From a virus, in the IMG/VR virus record IMGVR_UViG_3300045950_000267, positions 1 through 41,477 of that record: a stretch of DNA of 41,477 bases. One strand, given 5' to 3'. Under the pieces are notes generated by a model. That model was not told where the DNA came from, did no database searches, and worked only from the letters and a program-made list of their open reading frames with translations. The position numbers and the translations under genes are program-made. Shown piece by piece: positions 26,697 to 34,728 of the stretch. Within the stretch, counting starts at the first letter, position 1; every line of letters begins with the position of its first letter.

Positions 26697-29275
26697 CGGT
26701 ATGCTCCCGCCGCTGGATTGAGCCCGTAGCGGCGCTCAAGCGTCGGCGCCAGCCCCTCGCCGCGCCCGATCCGGCGCGACATCAGGCTCTCCATCTGCTC
26801 GACGAACACGTCGATCAGCACCTCACCCGCCGGACCGCGCCTCGTTTCGGTGCGAGCTTGCGTGTTGGGCACGGTGTTGTAGACGGTCGGCTGCACCACC
26901 ACCGTGGGCGCCGCCACGTCCGCCATCGGCAGACGCATCAGGTTGAAGCGGTGCCGAGGATCGTCGCGGGTGACGATCTCCTCGCCGCGGAGCGCCACGA
27001 TGGGCACCTCGCCATAACGGAGTCCCGCGACACCACCGCCGTGGAAACGCTCGGCTTCCCGGAACAGGACCGGGTCGACGGCGCGGCGGCGCAAGGCGTC
27101 GTGCCCGACTACGCCGCCGGAATGGGCCTCCAGGATCAGGTTGGGGTCGGCCGGAGCCGGCGAGCCGCCGCCACTTCCGCCGGTGAACCAGCCCGCCAGT
27201 CCCTCGCCGATGGAGGAGAACAGCCCCTCCAGGAAGCCGCCGAGCGGCTTGGCGATCGAAAGGCGCCAGGCGGCCCGGAGTGCCTCCTCGGCCACGGTAT
27301 TGAACAGGTCGCGCGCCGCCAGCTTCCCGGTCGAGGCCCATTTGACGAAGGCATCCTCGCTGGCTTCGAGCGCCCGCGTCATGCCCCGCTCGGCAACCCG
27401 GGCGGCATCGGTGGACTCGTCCACGTAGTCGCGGATCGCCCGCACCGCGCCATCCCGCCACTCGCGGGAAGCATCGAGCTTGCGCCGCTCGGCTTCCTCC
27501 ACCGCCCGCGCGTAGGTCTCCTGGTCGATGGCGGCGTTGGCGAGCAGCTTGTCCAGTTCGGCCAGGACGTCGCGGTATTCCTCTTCCGCCGTGCGATGGC
27601 GCCTCGTGATCTCGGCGCCCTTCTCGCGGAGCTTCGCCTCGGCTTCGAGCTCCTTGTTCAGCTCCTCGATGGCCTGTTTCTGGTCGTGAAGCGCACCGGC
27701 GAGCCGCTCGGCCTCGGCCCTCTGCTCCTCCGACGCTCCTTCCGGCAGGCGCCCGAGCGCCTGCTCGATGGCGGCGCCGCGGGGATCGAATGGCGCTTTC
27801 AGCTGGCGCTCCAGGTCGGCGATCGCCTTCCGGGCCTGGGCGTCCGTCCGCTCGGCGGCCTCGCGCAGGGGCTTCTCGACCGCCTCGATCTTGCGCGCCG
27901 CGATGTCGCGGAGGAGCGCGATCTCGCGCTCGACGTCGGCGTCCAGGATGCCGGGCCGGCCGCGTTTCTTCTCGGACGTCGCGATGTCGCGGGCGAGCTG
28001 GTCGTTGACCGCGGCGATCTTCTCCGCCGCGTCGACCGCCGCCTTGACCTTCTCGGCTTCGAGCGCCTTGAGGCGCGCCGCGATGGTCTCGGCGTTGCGC
28101 TCCTCCTCGGCCCGGCGGCGCCCTGCGTCGGCCTTGCTCTTCTCGGCGTCGAAGGCTTCAACCTCGGCGCGCCCTTTGGCGATCAGACCGTCGATCTCGG
28201 ACTTGAGGCGATCCACAGTGGCCTGGGCGGCCCGGGTCGCCATCTCGATCCGGAGACCGTAGGAGGGATCCCAGACGACCTTGCCTGACTGCAATTCGGC
28301 GAGGCGCCGTTCGGCCTCCGCCAGCTCGCGGACCTTGGCCGCGACCTGGGCGCCGATGTCCGGACCCTTGAACCAGTCCCTGATGTCGTTGAAGAAGCCG
28401 GCGAGGCCGCGCAACGTGGTTTCGACCACGCCTCCGACCATGGGGGTCTTGGCCATCTCCTCCAGGAGATTGCCCCAGGCGGCCTTCAGGTGATGGGTGG
28501 CGCCGGTGAGCCCGCCGGCCTCCGCCTCGCCCGCGCCGCCGACTTGTTTTTCAAGCGTCTCCAATATGAGTACTTGCGCGCCGGCCACGTCGCCGGCCTC
28601 GACCATGGCGGCGATCATCTCGCGCTGCCCGGCGGTGAAGGTGACGCCGACCCGCTTGAGGGCCGTGATGCCCTCGACCGGGTCCTCCAGCGCCTTGCCG
28701 AGCTGCACCGCCGAGGAGCGCAGGTCCTGGCCGAATACCGCCGAGAGGTCCTGCGCCGCCTTGATGGCGCGCACGAAGGTATCGCCGGATACCGAGCGGA
28801 AGGTCGCCAGCACCGAGGCGGCATCCATCACGCCCTCGGCGGTGGCCATGGTGCTGGCCTCCATGGCGTCGGCGAGATCGTTCAACTCCCGGCCCGTGAG
28901 TCCAGAAGCATGCCCGGTCGCCTTGAGCACGGCTTCGAGGCGCAGCAGCGACTGCTGCGCCGTCTCCATCTCGTGAAGGCCCTTGCCCAGCGCCATGGCG
29001 AGACCGCCGAGCGCCGCTCCGGCCACGAGACACGCCGGGCCCAGGCGCAGCATGGCGGAGCCGACGCCGCCAAGGTTGCCGGCGAAGCCCTCGAGGCGCA
29101 CCCGCGCCGCCGAGGTGACTTCGTTCAGCGCCAAGAGACCTTTGGATGCGGGCTTGGCCGCCTGCTCGATGCGGGCCAGCGCCCGGCTGCCGTCCTCGCC
29201 CAATTGGGAAAGCGCACGGCGGACGGTCTCGCCGTCCTTGACGGCGAGACGTATATATAAGTGTCGCTCGCTCAT
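26693..29275 (-). CDS. Phage tail tape measure protein
   Basis: An 860-residue protein that sets tail length and is ejected with the DNA. The N-terminal third has the conserved tape measure segment around residues 130-240 (SVSGDTFVRAIKAAQDLSAV, GKALEDPVEGITALKRVGV). Long charged coiled-coil regions occupy about 300-600. A C-terminal lambda-type domain follows (around ALEASEDAFVKWASTGKLAARD), with a Gly-rich hinge and several hydrophobic stretches near residues 70-95. The start overlaps the end of the frameshifted tail chaperone frame by four bases. Confidence 0.93.
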   Translation of the reverse strand: MSERHLYIRLAVKDGETVRRALSQLGEDGSRALARIEQAAKPASKGLLALNEVTSAARVRLEGFAGNLGGVGSAMLRLGPACLVAGAALGGLAMALGKGLHEMETAQQSLLRLEAVLKATGHASGLTGRELNDLADAMEASTMATAEGVMDAASVLATFRSVSGDTFVRAIKAAQDLSAVFGQDLRSSAVQLGKALEDPVEGITALKRVGVTFTAGQREMIAAMVEAGDVAGAQVLILETLEKQVGGAGEAEAGGLTGATHHLKAAWGNLLEEMAKTPMVGGVVETTLRGLAGFFNDIRDWFKGPDIGAQVAAKVRELAEAERRLAELQSGKVVWDPSYGLRIEMATRAAQATVDRLKSEIDGLIAKGRAEVEAFDAEKSKADAGRRRAEEERNAETIAARLKALEAEKVKAAVDAAEKIAAVNDQLARDIATSEKKRGRPGILDADVEREIALLRDIAARKIEAVEKPLREAAERTDAQARKAIADLERQLKAPFDPRGAAIEQALGRLPEGASEEQRAEAERLAGALHDQKQAIEELNKELEAEAKLREKGAEITRRHRTAEEEYRDVLAELDKLLANAAIDQETYARAVEEAERRKLDASREWRDGAVRAIRDYVDESTDAARVAERGMTRALEASEDAFVKWASTGKLAARDLFNTVAEEALRAAWRLSIAKPLGGFLEGLFSSIGEGLAGWFTGGSGGGSPAPADPNLILEAHSGGVVGHDALRRRAVDPVLFREAERFHGGGVAGLRYGEVPIVALRGEEIVTRDDPRHRFNLMRLPMADVAAPTVVVQPTVYNTVPNTQARTETRRGPAGEVLIDVFVEQMESLMSRRIGRGEGLAPTLERRYGLNPAAGAYR

Positions 29276-29981
29276 GTCGGATCGTTCTCGGCGCGCAGGC
29301 GGGCGAGGCCCTCCAGCAATCCGGCCTCCGCTTCGGGCAGCAGATCGGCGACGGCGGCGGCGTCGTAGCCCATCGCCTCGGCCATATGCAGGCCCGCGCC
29401 CAGGTCGATGCCGGTCACGACACCGCCGGGGGCGAAGCGAAGCTGCCCGGCAATTCGCAGCAGCACGTCCCAGGTCTGCCAGCCGGCTTCCGTCAGGGGC
29501 TCGTGGCTCCGGTAGGGGCAGGCGCTGCCGCAGGAGATGCCGCCTTCACGGCAGCCGCGGCAGTATCCGGGCCCGCCGCCGAAGTGCCATGCGGCGCGGG
29601 CCCGGATGCGTTTCCCTCGGCGGCGCGGTCTTCGAGCGGCGCCAGATAGCGGTGATAGAACAGCGCCGCCAGCAGGGGATTCTCGTCGACGAAGGCGGCA
29701 ATCGATACGTCGGACACTTCCGCCTCGATGCCCTCCCATTCGACGACGGCGTAGAGGGCGAGGCCCTTGATCATCAGCGCGCGCATCAGCCCCCGACGCA
29801 CGGACGGGTCTTCCGGATCGAGACCCTCGGCTTCGGCCCTGTGCCGGGCCCAGTCGTCGTAGACCTTCTCGGCTTGGGCCTGGATCATGGCGTAGGCCGG
29901 CGTGGTGATTGGGCGGACCTTGAGCCTCACGCCGTCGGCCAGATCGAGCCACACCGGCTCGCGCATTCCCAGCTTGATCAT
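29272..29981 (-). CDS. GT-type tail assembly chaperone, made by -1 frameshift at 29610..29616
   Basis: This is the long form of the tail chaperone pair. Translation begins at 29981 and slips back one base on GGGAAAC at 29616..29610, giving a 236-residue fusion. The downstream frame has no start codon of its own before its conserved part, so the frameshift explains how it is made. The T part contains a cysteine set C-x2-C-x6-C-x3-C (YCRGCREGG, SCGSACPYRSHEPLT) and a helical end. In lambda, G and GT coat the tape measure during tail assembly. The frame relation is exactly -1, as in lambda, whose slippery site is GGGAAAG. Confidence 0.85.
29493..29981 (-). CDS. G-type tail assembly chaperone (unshifted product)
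   Basis: The short form of the tail chaperone, 162 residues. It starts MIKLGMREPVWLDLADG and contains the helical core typical of lambda-type tail chaperones, then ends in an Ala/Pro-rich tail that is simply the zero-frame reading past the slippery site. The ATG at 29981 overlaps the tail tube stop. Gene order, tail tube then G/GT then tape measure, supports the role. Confidence 0.8.
   Translation of the reverse strand: MIKLGMREPVWLDLADGVRLKVRPITTPAYAMIQAQAEKVYDDWARHRAEAEGLDPEDPSVRRGLMRALMIKGLALYAVVEWEGIEAEVSDVSIAAFVDENPLLAALFYHRYLAPLEDRAAEGNASGPAPHGTSAAGPDTAAAAVKAASPAAAPAPTGATSP
29610..29616 (-). other. Programmed -1 ribosomal frameshift site GGGAAAC
   Basis: In the G frame the codons read GAG GGA AAC, so the heptamer G-GGA-AAC is in the correct X-XXY-YYZ register. 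Slipping one base back gives AAA then CGC and enters the T frame. A GC-rich stretch follows and could fold, but I did not identify a specific stimulator structure. Confidence 0.8.
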
Positions 29982-30925
29982 GCGTAGGTCTCCACGTCGT
30001 TGGTGAGGGTGGCGGTCATCATCCGGCCGGCCGTGGCGTTCCTCGCCGCCCGCCATTCGAAGCTCGCCTGCACGCCGCCCGGGCCGCTGATGGCCCGCTT
30101 CGGTTTCGGCAGGTAGACCTCGTGGGCCTCGGTTACGAGCTTCTCGTTGCCCGAGATGACGTAGGCAAACTCGAGGGCCACCGGATCGCCCGAGGTGGCC
30201 TTGTCCAGGAGCGCGGTGTCGGCGAAGCGGACCTCGATCATGCCAGTGAGCGCGGCGATGGTGGGATCGGCGCCGTCGATCTTGCCGTCCGAGCGGATGG
30301 TCTCGATGCGCTCCAGGTTGTTCGAGTACGTGAGACTGGCCCCGGTCAGGTTGGCGAGCGGAGCGCCGTCCAGCTTCACCTGGCCCTGGAACTGGCCGAA
30401 GCGCTTGAACGGCAGCGTGGCCGGAACCCCACCCTGGGAGGCGGCATTGCGAGCCTCTCCCTGGCCGACGGCGTTGAAGGTGGCGTTGGCGTGGCCGGAC
30501 CGCTGGAAGTTGAGCTGCATGGAATTGAGGCGCACGCCGCCGATCAGGAAGAAGGCCGGCACCTCGGGCATGCCGATCTCGACCGTGACGCTCGGCAGCG
30601 CCAGGGCGCCCGAGCCGAACTCGTGGGCGAACGGTCCCGGCACCGCGCCGGTGGTGGCGGGCGCGCCCAGGAGCGCCTTCAGCCAATGGCCGAAGTGGCG
30701 GAGATCGACCGGCACCACGAGATCGCCCTCGACCTTGACGACGTCGCGCGACGGCGCGGCCGGGTCGCGTCCCTGGCCCAGGATGTCGCTCTCGATTAGT
30801 CCCTGTTCGGAGCCGAGCGAGGAAGAGACGAAGGGGAAGCGGACGAACCCCGACGCAGAGGAAACGCCGTAGTCGGTCTCGAACGCGGCCAAAAGGATCG
30901 CGTTCGCGCCATAAGCACGGGCCAT
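29978..30925 (-). CDS. Phage tail tube protein
   Basis: A 315-residue protein placed where the major tail tube gene belongs, before the G/GT chaperones. It resembles the Phage_tube_2 type: an N-terminal GANAILLAAFETDYGV segment, VEIGMPEVPAFFLIGGV in the middle, and a final beta-rich half. GGGAG lies before the ATG at 30925. It forms the stacked rings of the non-contractile tail. Confidence 0.85.
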   Translation of the reverse strand: MARAYGANAILLAAFETDYGVSSASGFVRFPFVSSSLGSEQGLIESDILGQGRDPAAPSRDVVKVEGDLVVPVDLRHFGHWLKALLGAPATTGAVPGPFAHEFGSGALALPSVTVEIGMPEVPAFFLIGGVRLNSMQLNFQRSGHANATFNAVGQGEARNAASQGGVPATLPFKRFGQFQGQVKLDGAPLANLTGASLTYSNNLERIETIRSDGKIDGADPTIAALTGMIEVRFADTALLDKATSGDPVALEFAYVISGNEKLVTEAHEVYLPKPKRAISGPGGVQASFEWRAARNATAGRMMTATLTNDVETYA

Positions 30926-30950
30926 TGCAAATCTCCCGGATTGTGATGGA

Positions 30951-31382
30951 TCAGGCCAGCGGGTCGCTGGAGGCGTAGTGAAGCGTCACGGTTACGACGG
31001 CGGCCTTGAGGCCGGCGGCGCCGTCGATGGCGAGGTCGCGGGTCCTGGGCGCGCCCCATTCGACCCAGTCAACCAGGCTGCCCAGCGTGCGGTCGGCGGC
31101 GAACACCGAGCCGATCTCCGCGAGCAGATTATCGAGGGCGCCGGTCGCGGCATCGGCCGGGGCCTGCTGGACGATGACCTCGATTTCGGCTTGGTGCTGC
31201 CAGAGATACGTGAGCGGCGAGAGCAGAACCTCGGGCTCCCCCGGATCGCCATCGCGAAGGATCACCAGCCCGACGGCAGGCACCTTCTCGGGCAGCGGCT
31301 CCTCGCGCTTGACGATGGCGCCGGGCACCGCCTGGAGGCGCGCGAACAAGGCCGCCAGCACCTCTTCGCGGCGAGTGGGCAT
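30951..31382 (-). CDS. Phage tail terminator / minor tail protein (gpU-like position)
   Basis: A 143-residue protein with the features of small lambdoid tail terminators: REEVLAALFARLQAVPGA at the start and AVVTVTLHYASSDPLA at the end. In databases related phage proteins are sometimes mislabelled acyl-CoA transferase. Its place between the DUF6441 gene and the tail tube gene supports a role in capping the tail tube. GGAGG precedes the ATG. Confidence 0.65.
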   Translation of the reverse strand: MPTRREEVLAALFARLQAVPGAIVKREEPLPEKVPAVGLVILRDGDPGEPEVLLSPLTYLWQHQAEIEVIVQQAPADAATGALDNLLAEIGSVFAADRTLGSLVDWVEWGAPRTRDLAIDGAAGLKAAVVTVTLHYASSDPLA

Positions 31383-31427
31383 GGGTGCGAGCCTCCCGGT
31401 TCAATGGCCGTTACGGCGAATGGTGGC

Positions 31428-31487
31428 AATTTCGCCGCAGAAAATGCGGCGAAATTGGGTGATTTCTCCGCACATTGTGCGGCGAAA
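31428..31487. repeat. Two tandem dyads in the only sizeable gap of the tail operon
   Basis: Copy 1 (31428..31456) has perfect 12-bp arms around GAAAA. Copy 2 (31462..31487) shares the arms ATTTCTCCGCA and TGCGGCGAAA with the same five-base spacer length. Their centres are 33 bp apart, about three helical turns. A weaker related piece (GCCGTTACGGCG) lies just upstream near 31408..31419. They could be operators, RNA hairpins or part of a dispersed repeat. Confidence 0.8.
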
Positions 31488-31505
31488 CGAACAGCACCAT
31501 GGGAA

Positions 31506-32156
31506 TCAGCGCCCAGGCTCCCGCCAGTTGCGGACTACCAGCTGCGGCAGCAGCGTGAGCCACTTCTCCGCCGCGCCGGCCACGTCGAGCCGCTTGCGAA
31601 GCGTCACTTGCGGCACCAGCAGGAACATGGGCACGGTCACGAGGCCACGTCCGGTTCGCAGCGCCGAAGCACTGGCCTTGGCGAAGCCGCCGCGCTTGCC
31701 GGCGCGGGCGCGCCGGTTGTCGGCCACCAGCAGCGACGGCCCGCGCCGCCGGTAGACGAACCGCAGCCGGGCCCCGTGCATGCGCTCCCACAGGCCGGGG
31801 GTCATCTTCCGCCGGCCGTCGCCGAACCGGCCGGCGGCCGGGGTCGGGATAGCGAGGAAGAAGCCGTGCTTCGAGCGGATGACGGCGCCTTCCTCGTAGA
31901 CGCGCACGATGTTGGACGCCTTGCTGAACACCAGACCTGCGGCTCGGATGCTCCGGGCGCCCTTCGGGTACACCTCGCTCCGCCAGGTGTTGGCGAGTCG
32001 CTGGCCCAGCCCGGCGCCGGCGATCTGCCGGCGCAGCTCCTGCTTGAGGCCTTCGGTTCCCTCGCGGACGCCCGCCGTCACCGCCTCCTCGGCCGCCTTG
32101 ATCTCCTCGGCCAGGAAGCGCTTGAGGTCGCCCTCGATGGAAGCCTGGAGTCTCAT
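31506..32156 (-). CDS. DUF6441-like phage tail/neck protein
   Basis: A 216-residue protein strongly resembling the DUF6441 family of alphaproteobacterial lambda-like prophages: TAGVREGTEGLKQELRRQI, GLGQRLANTWRSEVYPKG, FFLAIPTPAAG and LRFVYRRRGPSLLVADN. The family number is from memory. Position after the head-tail joiner suggests a neck or minor tail role comparable to lambda Z or HK97 gp10. It overlaps the upstream gene by four bases. Confidence 0.75.
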   Translation of the reverse strand: MRLQASIEGDLKRFLAEEIKAAEEAVTAGVREGTEGLKQELRRQIAGAGLGQRLANTWRSEVYPKGARSIRAAGLVFSKASNIVRVYEEGAVIRSKHGFFLAIPTPAAGRFGDGRRKMTPGLWERMHGARLRFVYRRRGPSLLVADNRRARAGKRGGFAKASASALRTGRGLVTVPMFLLVPQVTLRKRLDVAGAAEKWLTLLPQLVVRNWREPGR

Positions 32157-32479
32157 GCCGGCCTCGAATCCAGTGTCCAGACCAGACGCTCGGCGTCGCG
32201 CACCGGCTCGCCCTGGACGACGAAGGTCTCGCCGCCGAGGGCGCCAATCAAAGTGATGGTGTCACCCTCGGCCGGGTTCGGCACTTGGGAGACCCTGACG
32301 TCGAACACCGCCGTCGCGGTGTGGACGGCGACATCGCCGAATTCGACCTCCCGGTCCGGACGGCGGGCGATCGCCCGCACCGGGATCCCGTCGCCGGTCC
32401 CGCCCGGACGCCAGATGGCGTCGCGGGCAACGTTCGGGTCGGCGAAGAGATCGTCGATGGCGGTAGCAAAAACTGTCAT
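32153..32479 (-). CDS. Head-tail joining protein (gpFII-like)
   Basis: A 108-residue beta-rich protein of the lambda FII attachment type, which forms the connector interface where the tail docks on the head. It begins MTVFATAIDDLFADPNVARD and contains the typical RPDREVEFGD and EGDTITLIGA strands. GGAG lies upstream of the ATG at 32479. It directly abuts a rightward gene, so their 5' regions overlap. Confidence 0.75.
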   Translation of the reverse strand: MTVFATAIDDLFADPNVARDAIWRPGGTGDGIPVRAIARRPDREVEFGDVAVHTATAVFDVRVSQVPNPAEGDTITLIGALGGETFVVQGEPVRDAERLVWTLDSRPA

Positions 32480-32517
32480 TATTTACGTCTCCGACACACG
32501 CTGACCATGCGCGGACC

Positions 32518-33111
32518 ATGGCCCATAGACGGAAGATTCACATCAGCAAGACCCGCGTCCGTCACCATGTCCGGCGCATCGCCGAGTATGGCGCCGAGGA
32601 AATCGACCGGTTCCGGGAGCATGTTCACAATGCACACGCCGCGCAGCAGCGCTCAATTCACAAGCGCGCTGCGCGTCTACCGCCAGAGGCCCAGGAATTC
32701 CTAGCCGACGAAATTGCCGAGCTGGACACGGTTTCGCAGCTGGCTGATCAGCTCTCCCTTGTGGCTCTGTACCGTGTTGTGGAACTCACCACGGCCCGCA
32801 TCCTCGCGCATGAATTCGGCACGGGGGCTGCCGGCAACGCCTCCGCCTTCCGCAAAGTGAAGGACTTGCTCAAGCAAAAGGGCGTGGACCTTGCCACTGT
32901 TCCGCACTACCGGGCTATCAACGAGCTTCGCCTCCTCAACAACGCCATCAAGCACAAAGGGCGCGTGACGGAGGAGCTGGCAAAGGAATACAGCCGGTGG
33001 AAGGTGGGCGGCGAATTGACCAAGCTCGATAAGGCATACGCCCGCTTGCGCCCCAAGATCCCTGCCTACATCCTCCGCCTCGCCGAGCGCATGAAGCTCC
33101 GTTACAAATAA
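32518..33111 (+). CDS. HEPN-like helical protein, prophage moron on the opposite strand
   Basis: The only rightward gene in the prophage part of the window. The 197-residue product is predicted to be mostly helical, with a basic N-terminus (HRRKIHISKTRVRHHVRR) and a central region LVALYRVVELTTARIL followed later by INELRLLNNAIKHKG, which resembles HEPN-fold RNase or accessory proteins (an R...N-x4-H pattern). Three sampled 60-base lines have about 61% GC, against about 68% in two lines of the adjacent capsid gene. Placement between head-tail joiner and capsid genes, opposite orientation and deviant GC fit a moron that benefits the lysogen, for example phage defence. The HEPN assignment is tentative. 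Confidence 0.65.
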   Translation: MAHRRKIHISKTRVRHHVRRIAEYGAEEIDRFREHVHNAHAAQQRSIHKRAARLPPEAQEFLADEIAELDTVSQLADQLSLVALYRVVELTTARILAHEFGTGAAGNASAFRKVKDLLKQKGVDLATVPHYRAINELRLLNNAIKHKGRVTEELAKEYSRWKVGGELTKLDKAYARLRPKIPAYILRLAERMKLRYK

Positions 33112-33140
33112 GACCCTCCTGCGCCAACTCGTGTGCCGAA

Positions 33141-33160
33141 ACCCTCGCGAAGGTGAGGGT
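33141..33160. terminator. Short hairpin after the moron gene
   Basis: ACCCTC and GAGGGT pair around an eight-base loop 29 bases after the HEPN-like gene stop and just before the capsid gene stop on the other strand. There is no T-tract, so terminator function for the two converging genes is only possible. Confidence 0.3.
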
Positions 33161-33168
33161 GCGGATAG

Positions 33169-34191
33169 TCAGTTGCTGGTGTGGATGCGCACGGCGAGAC
33201 GCGGCCGCTTGTTGACCGGCAGGATCGAGGCCTCGGTCTTGACGTCAATGGCGCTGCCGTCGTTGCGCGCGATCTGCCGGGCGTACATGGGCAAACCCAC
33301 CGTGTTCACCGTCTCGATCAGGTTGGCCGGCGCGCCATAGGTGACGAACGTGTCCATGGTGCCGAGCGGGAAGGCGATACCCTCGCCGGCCGGGATCAGA
33401 GTCTCGGTGGCGCCCGTCGAGAGCGTGACGGTGGCGTTGTATTCCTCGAACATGATCCCGGCGAAGGGGAAGCGCCGGCGGACGTCGTCGCGCAGCGGCT
33501 GGGCGCCGGTCGAGGAGTAGTACTTGTAGGCCTCCTCGACCTTGCCGTGGCCGATCAGCTTGTCGAAGAACTCCGGGCTGACCAGCGCCAGCGCCCCGGT
33601 CATGGTCTCGCCCTTGAGCCCGGTCTCGACCTTGCGCAGCACGTCGCGCACCTTGGCCTGGACGCCGGTGCCGGCGGTGCCGAGCACGAAGTCCACCGCC
33701 TGCTGCTGCAGCCCGAACTCGCCGAAGTAGTCGTAAAGCGTGGTGCCCGCGCCGTCCTTGACGATGCCGCGGAGCGCGTTGATCTCCATGTACTCGCGGG
33801 TCTGGGCGTGCTTGGCCCGCATGCGGGTGAGTTTGCGCTCCATCACGGTCGCGAGCGGATCGGCGGCATCCGCCACCCCGAAGCCGCGCACGCCCTGGAT
33901 GTCCTGGGGCGTGACCGCGTCGTCGTGCGGGATCCAGGGGATTGTGAAGGAGCGCATCGACTTGGCGTCGCGGTTGGCGACGGTGGCCGGGCCGCCGAGC
34001 GGCACGGTGGGCAGCAGGTTGAGCACGCCTTCGGCCTGCTCGATGACGACGGAACGCTGAGTCACGCCCTCGAAGCGGAAGAGGCCCATCTGCCCGAGGC
34101 GCGTATAAACATTGGGCAGGATGTTGATGGCCTGGGTCATCTCGGCCAGCGAATAGCCGCCGGCGTCGAAGGGATTGGTCATGACGGTCAT
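33169..34191 (-). CDS. Phage major capsid protein E family
   Basis: The 340-residue major head protein of the lambda gpE type. Recognisable segments are NPFDAGGYSLAEMTQAINIL at the start, the ITGYDDAVTPQDI-like region (IPWIPHDDAVTPQDIQGVRG), and the C-terminal FAGIMFEEYNATVTL and GTMDTFVTYGAPANL. I chose the ATG at 34191 with GGGAG about ten bases upstream; a second ATG at 34182 is possible. It lies next to the decoration protein gene, as in lambda (D then E). Confidence 0.93.
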   Translation of the reverse strand: MTVMTNPFDAGGYSLAEMTQAINILPNVYTRLGQMGLFRFEGVTQRSVVIEQAEGVLNLLPTVPLGGPATVANRDAKSMRSFTIPWIPHDDAVTPQDIQGVRGFGVADAADPLATVMERKLTRMRAKHAQTREYMEINALRGIVKDGAGTTLYDYFGEFGLQQQAVDFVLGTAGTGVQAKVRDVLRKVETGLKGETMTGALALVSPEFFDKLIGHGKVEEAYKYYSSTGAQPLRDDVRRRFPFAGIMFEEYNATVTLSTGATETLIPAGEGIAFPLGTMDTFVTYGAPANLIETVNTVGLPMYARQIARNDGSAIDVKTEASILPVNKRPRLAVRIHTSN

Positions 34192-34291
34192 GGTCGGGAT
34201 CTCCCAAGGACTGGAATGGACGAACGAGTCCGCCCGGAGCCGGGATCGGCTTCGGTTCGGCAGGCGCAAACGTGAGGGGAAGTCGGGCGCC

Positions 34292-34308
34292 CGGCGGCTA
34301 CGCCGCCG
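34292..34308. other. GC-rich hairpin between decoration and capsid genes
   Basis: CGGCGGC and GCCGCCG form a 7-bp stem with a three-base loop in the 122-base gap between the gpD-like stop and the capsid start. No T-tract follows. It may stabilise or process the mRNA and help set the high capsid level. Confidence 0.4.
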
Positions 34309-34313
34309 AACTA

Positions 34314-34703
34314 TCAGGCAGTAACGCGGACGATGATGCCGGCAGTAGCGAGCTGGGCCTTCTTGGCATCCTTCTCGGCCGCCTGGTCGACGGAGTCGTC
34401 GAAAGCGAGCGCGGCCTCGGAGACGATGACGGGGCCGCGGGCCAACGCCACACCGATGGCGTCGCCGGCGCCGGCGTCGACCGCCTGCGTCAGCACTGCG
34501 GCGGCGGTCTCGGCGCCCTCGTCGCCGGCGACGGCGGCGGCCGGCGAGAGGCGGTACTTGGCTGTTGCCGTGATCTTCCCAAGCACGGCGCCCAGCGGAT
34601 AGCTGGTTCCGCCCTTGAGGATGACGGTCTCGCGGCAGTAGCTGGCGTTGAGTTCGTACTTCAAGAGATCGCCCAGGGTGGGCGTAGCGACGAGGACGGG
34701 CAT
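34314..34703 (-). CDS. Head decoration protein (gpD-like)
   Basis: A 129-residue protein of the lambda D family, trimers of which stabilise the expanded capsid. Typical parts are YCRETVILKGGTSYPLGAVL near residue 22 and PVIVSEAALAFDD followed by a QLATAGIIVR end. GGAG lies just before the ATG at 34703. Its place between scaffold/protease and capsid genes is canonical. Confidence 0.9.
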   Translation of the reverse strand: MPVLVATPTLGDLLKYELNASYCRETVILKGGTSYPLGAVLGKITATAKYRLSPAAAVAGDEGAETAAAVLTQAVDAGAGDAIGVALARGPVIVSEAALAFDDSVDQAAEKDAKKAQLATAGIIVRVTA

Positions 34704-34728
34704 GGGGTTTCTCCTTGGTCAGGACGGA

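Noticed and set aside
31428-31487. Possible CRISPR-like repeats
   Set aside because: Only two palindromic copies with a tiny spacer and no cas genes; dyad operators or a dispersed repeat fit better.
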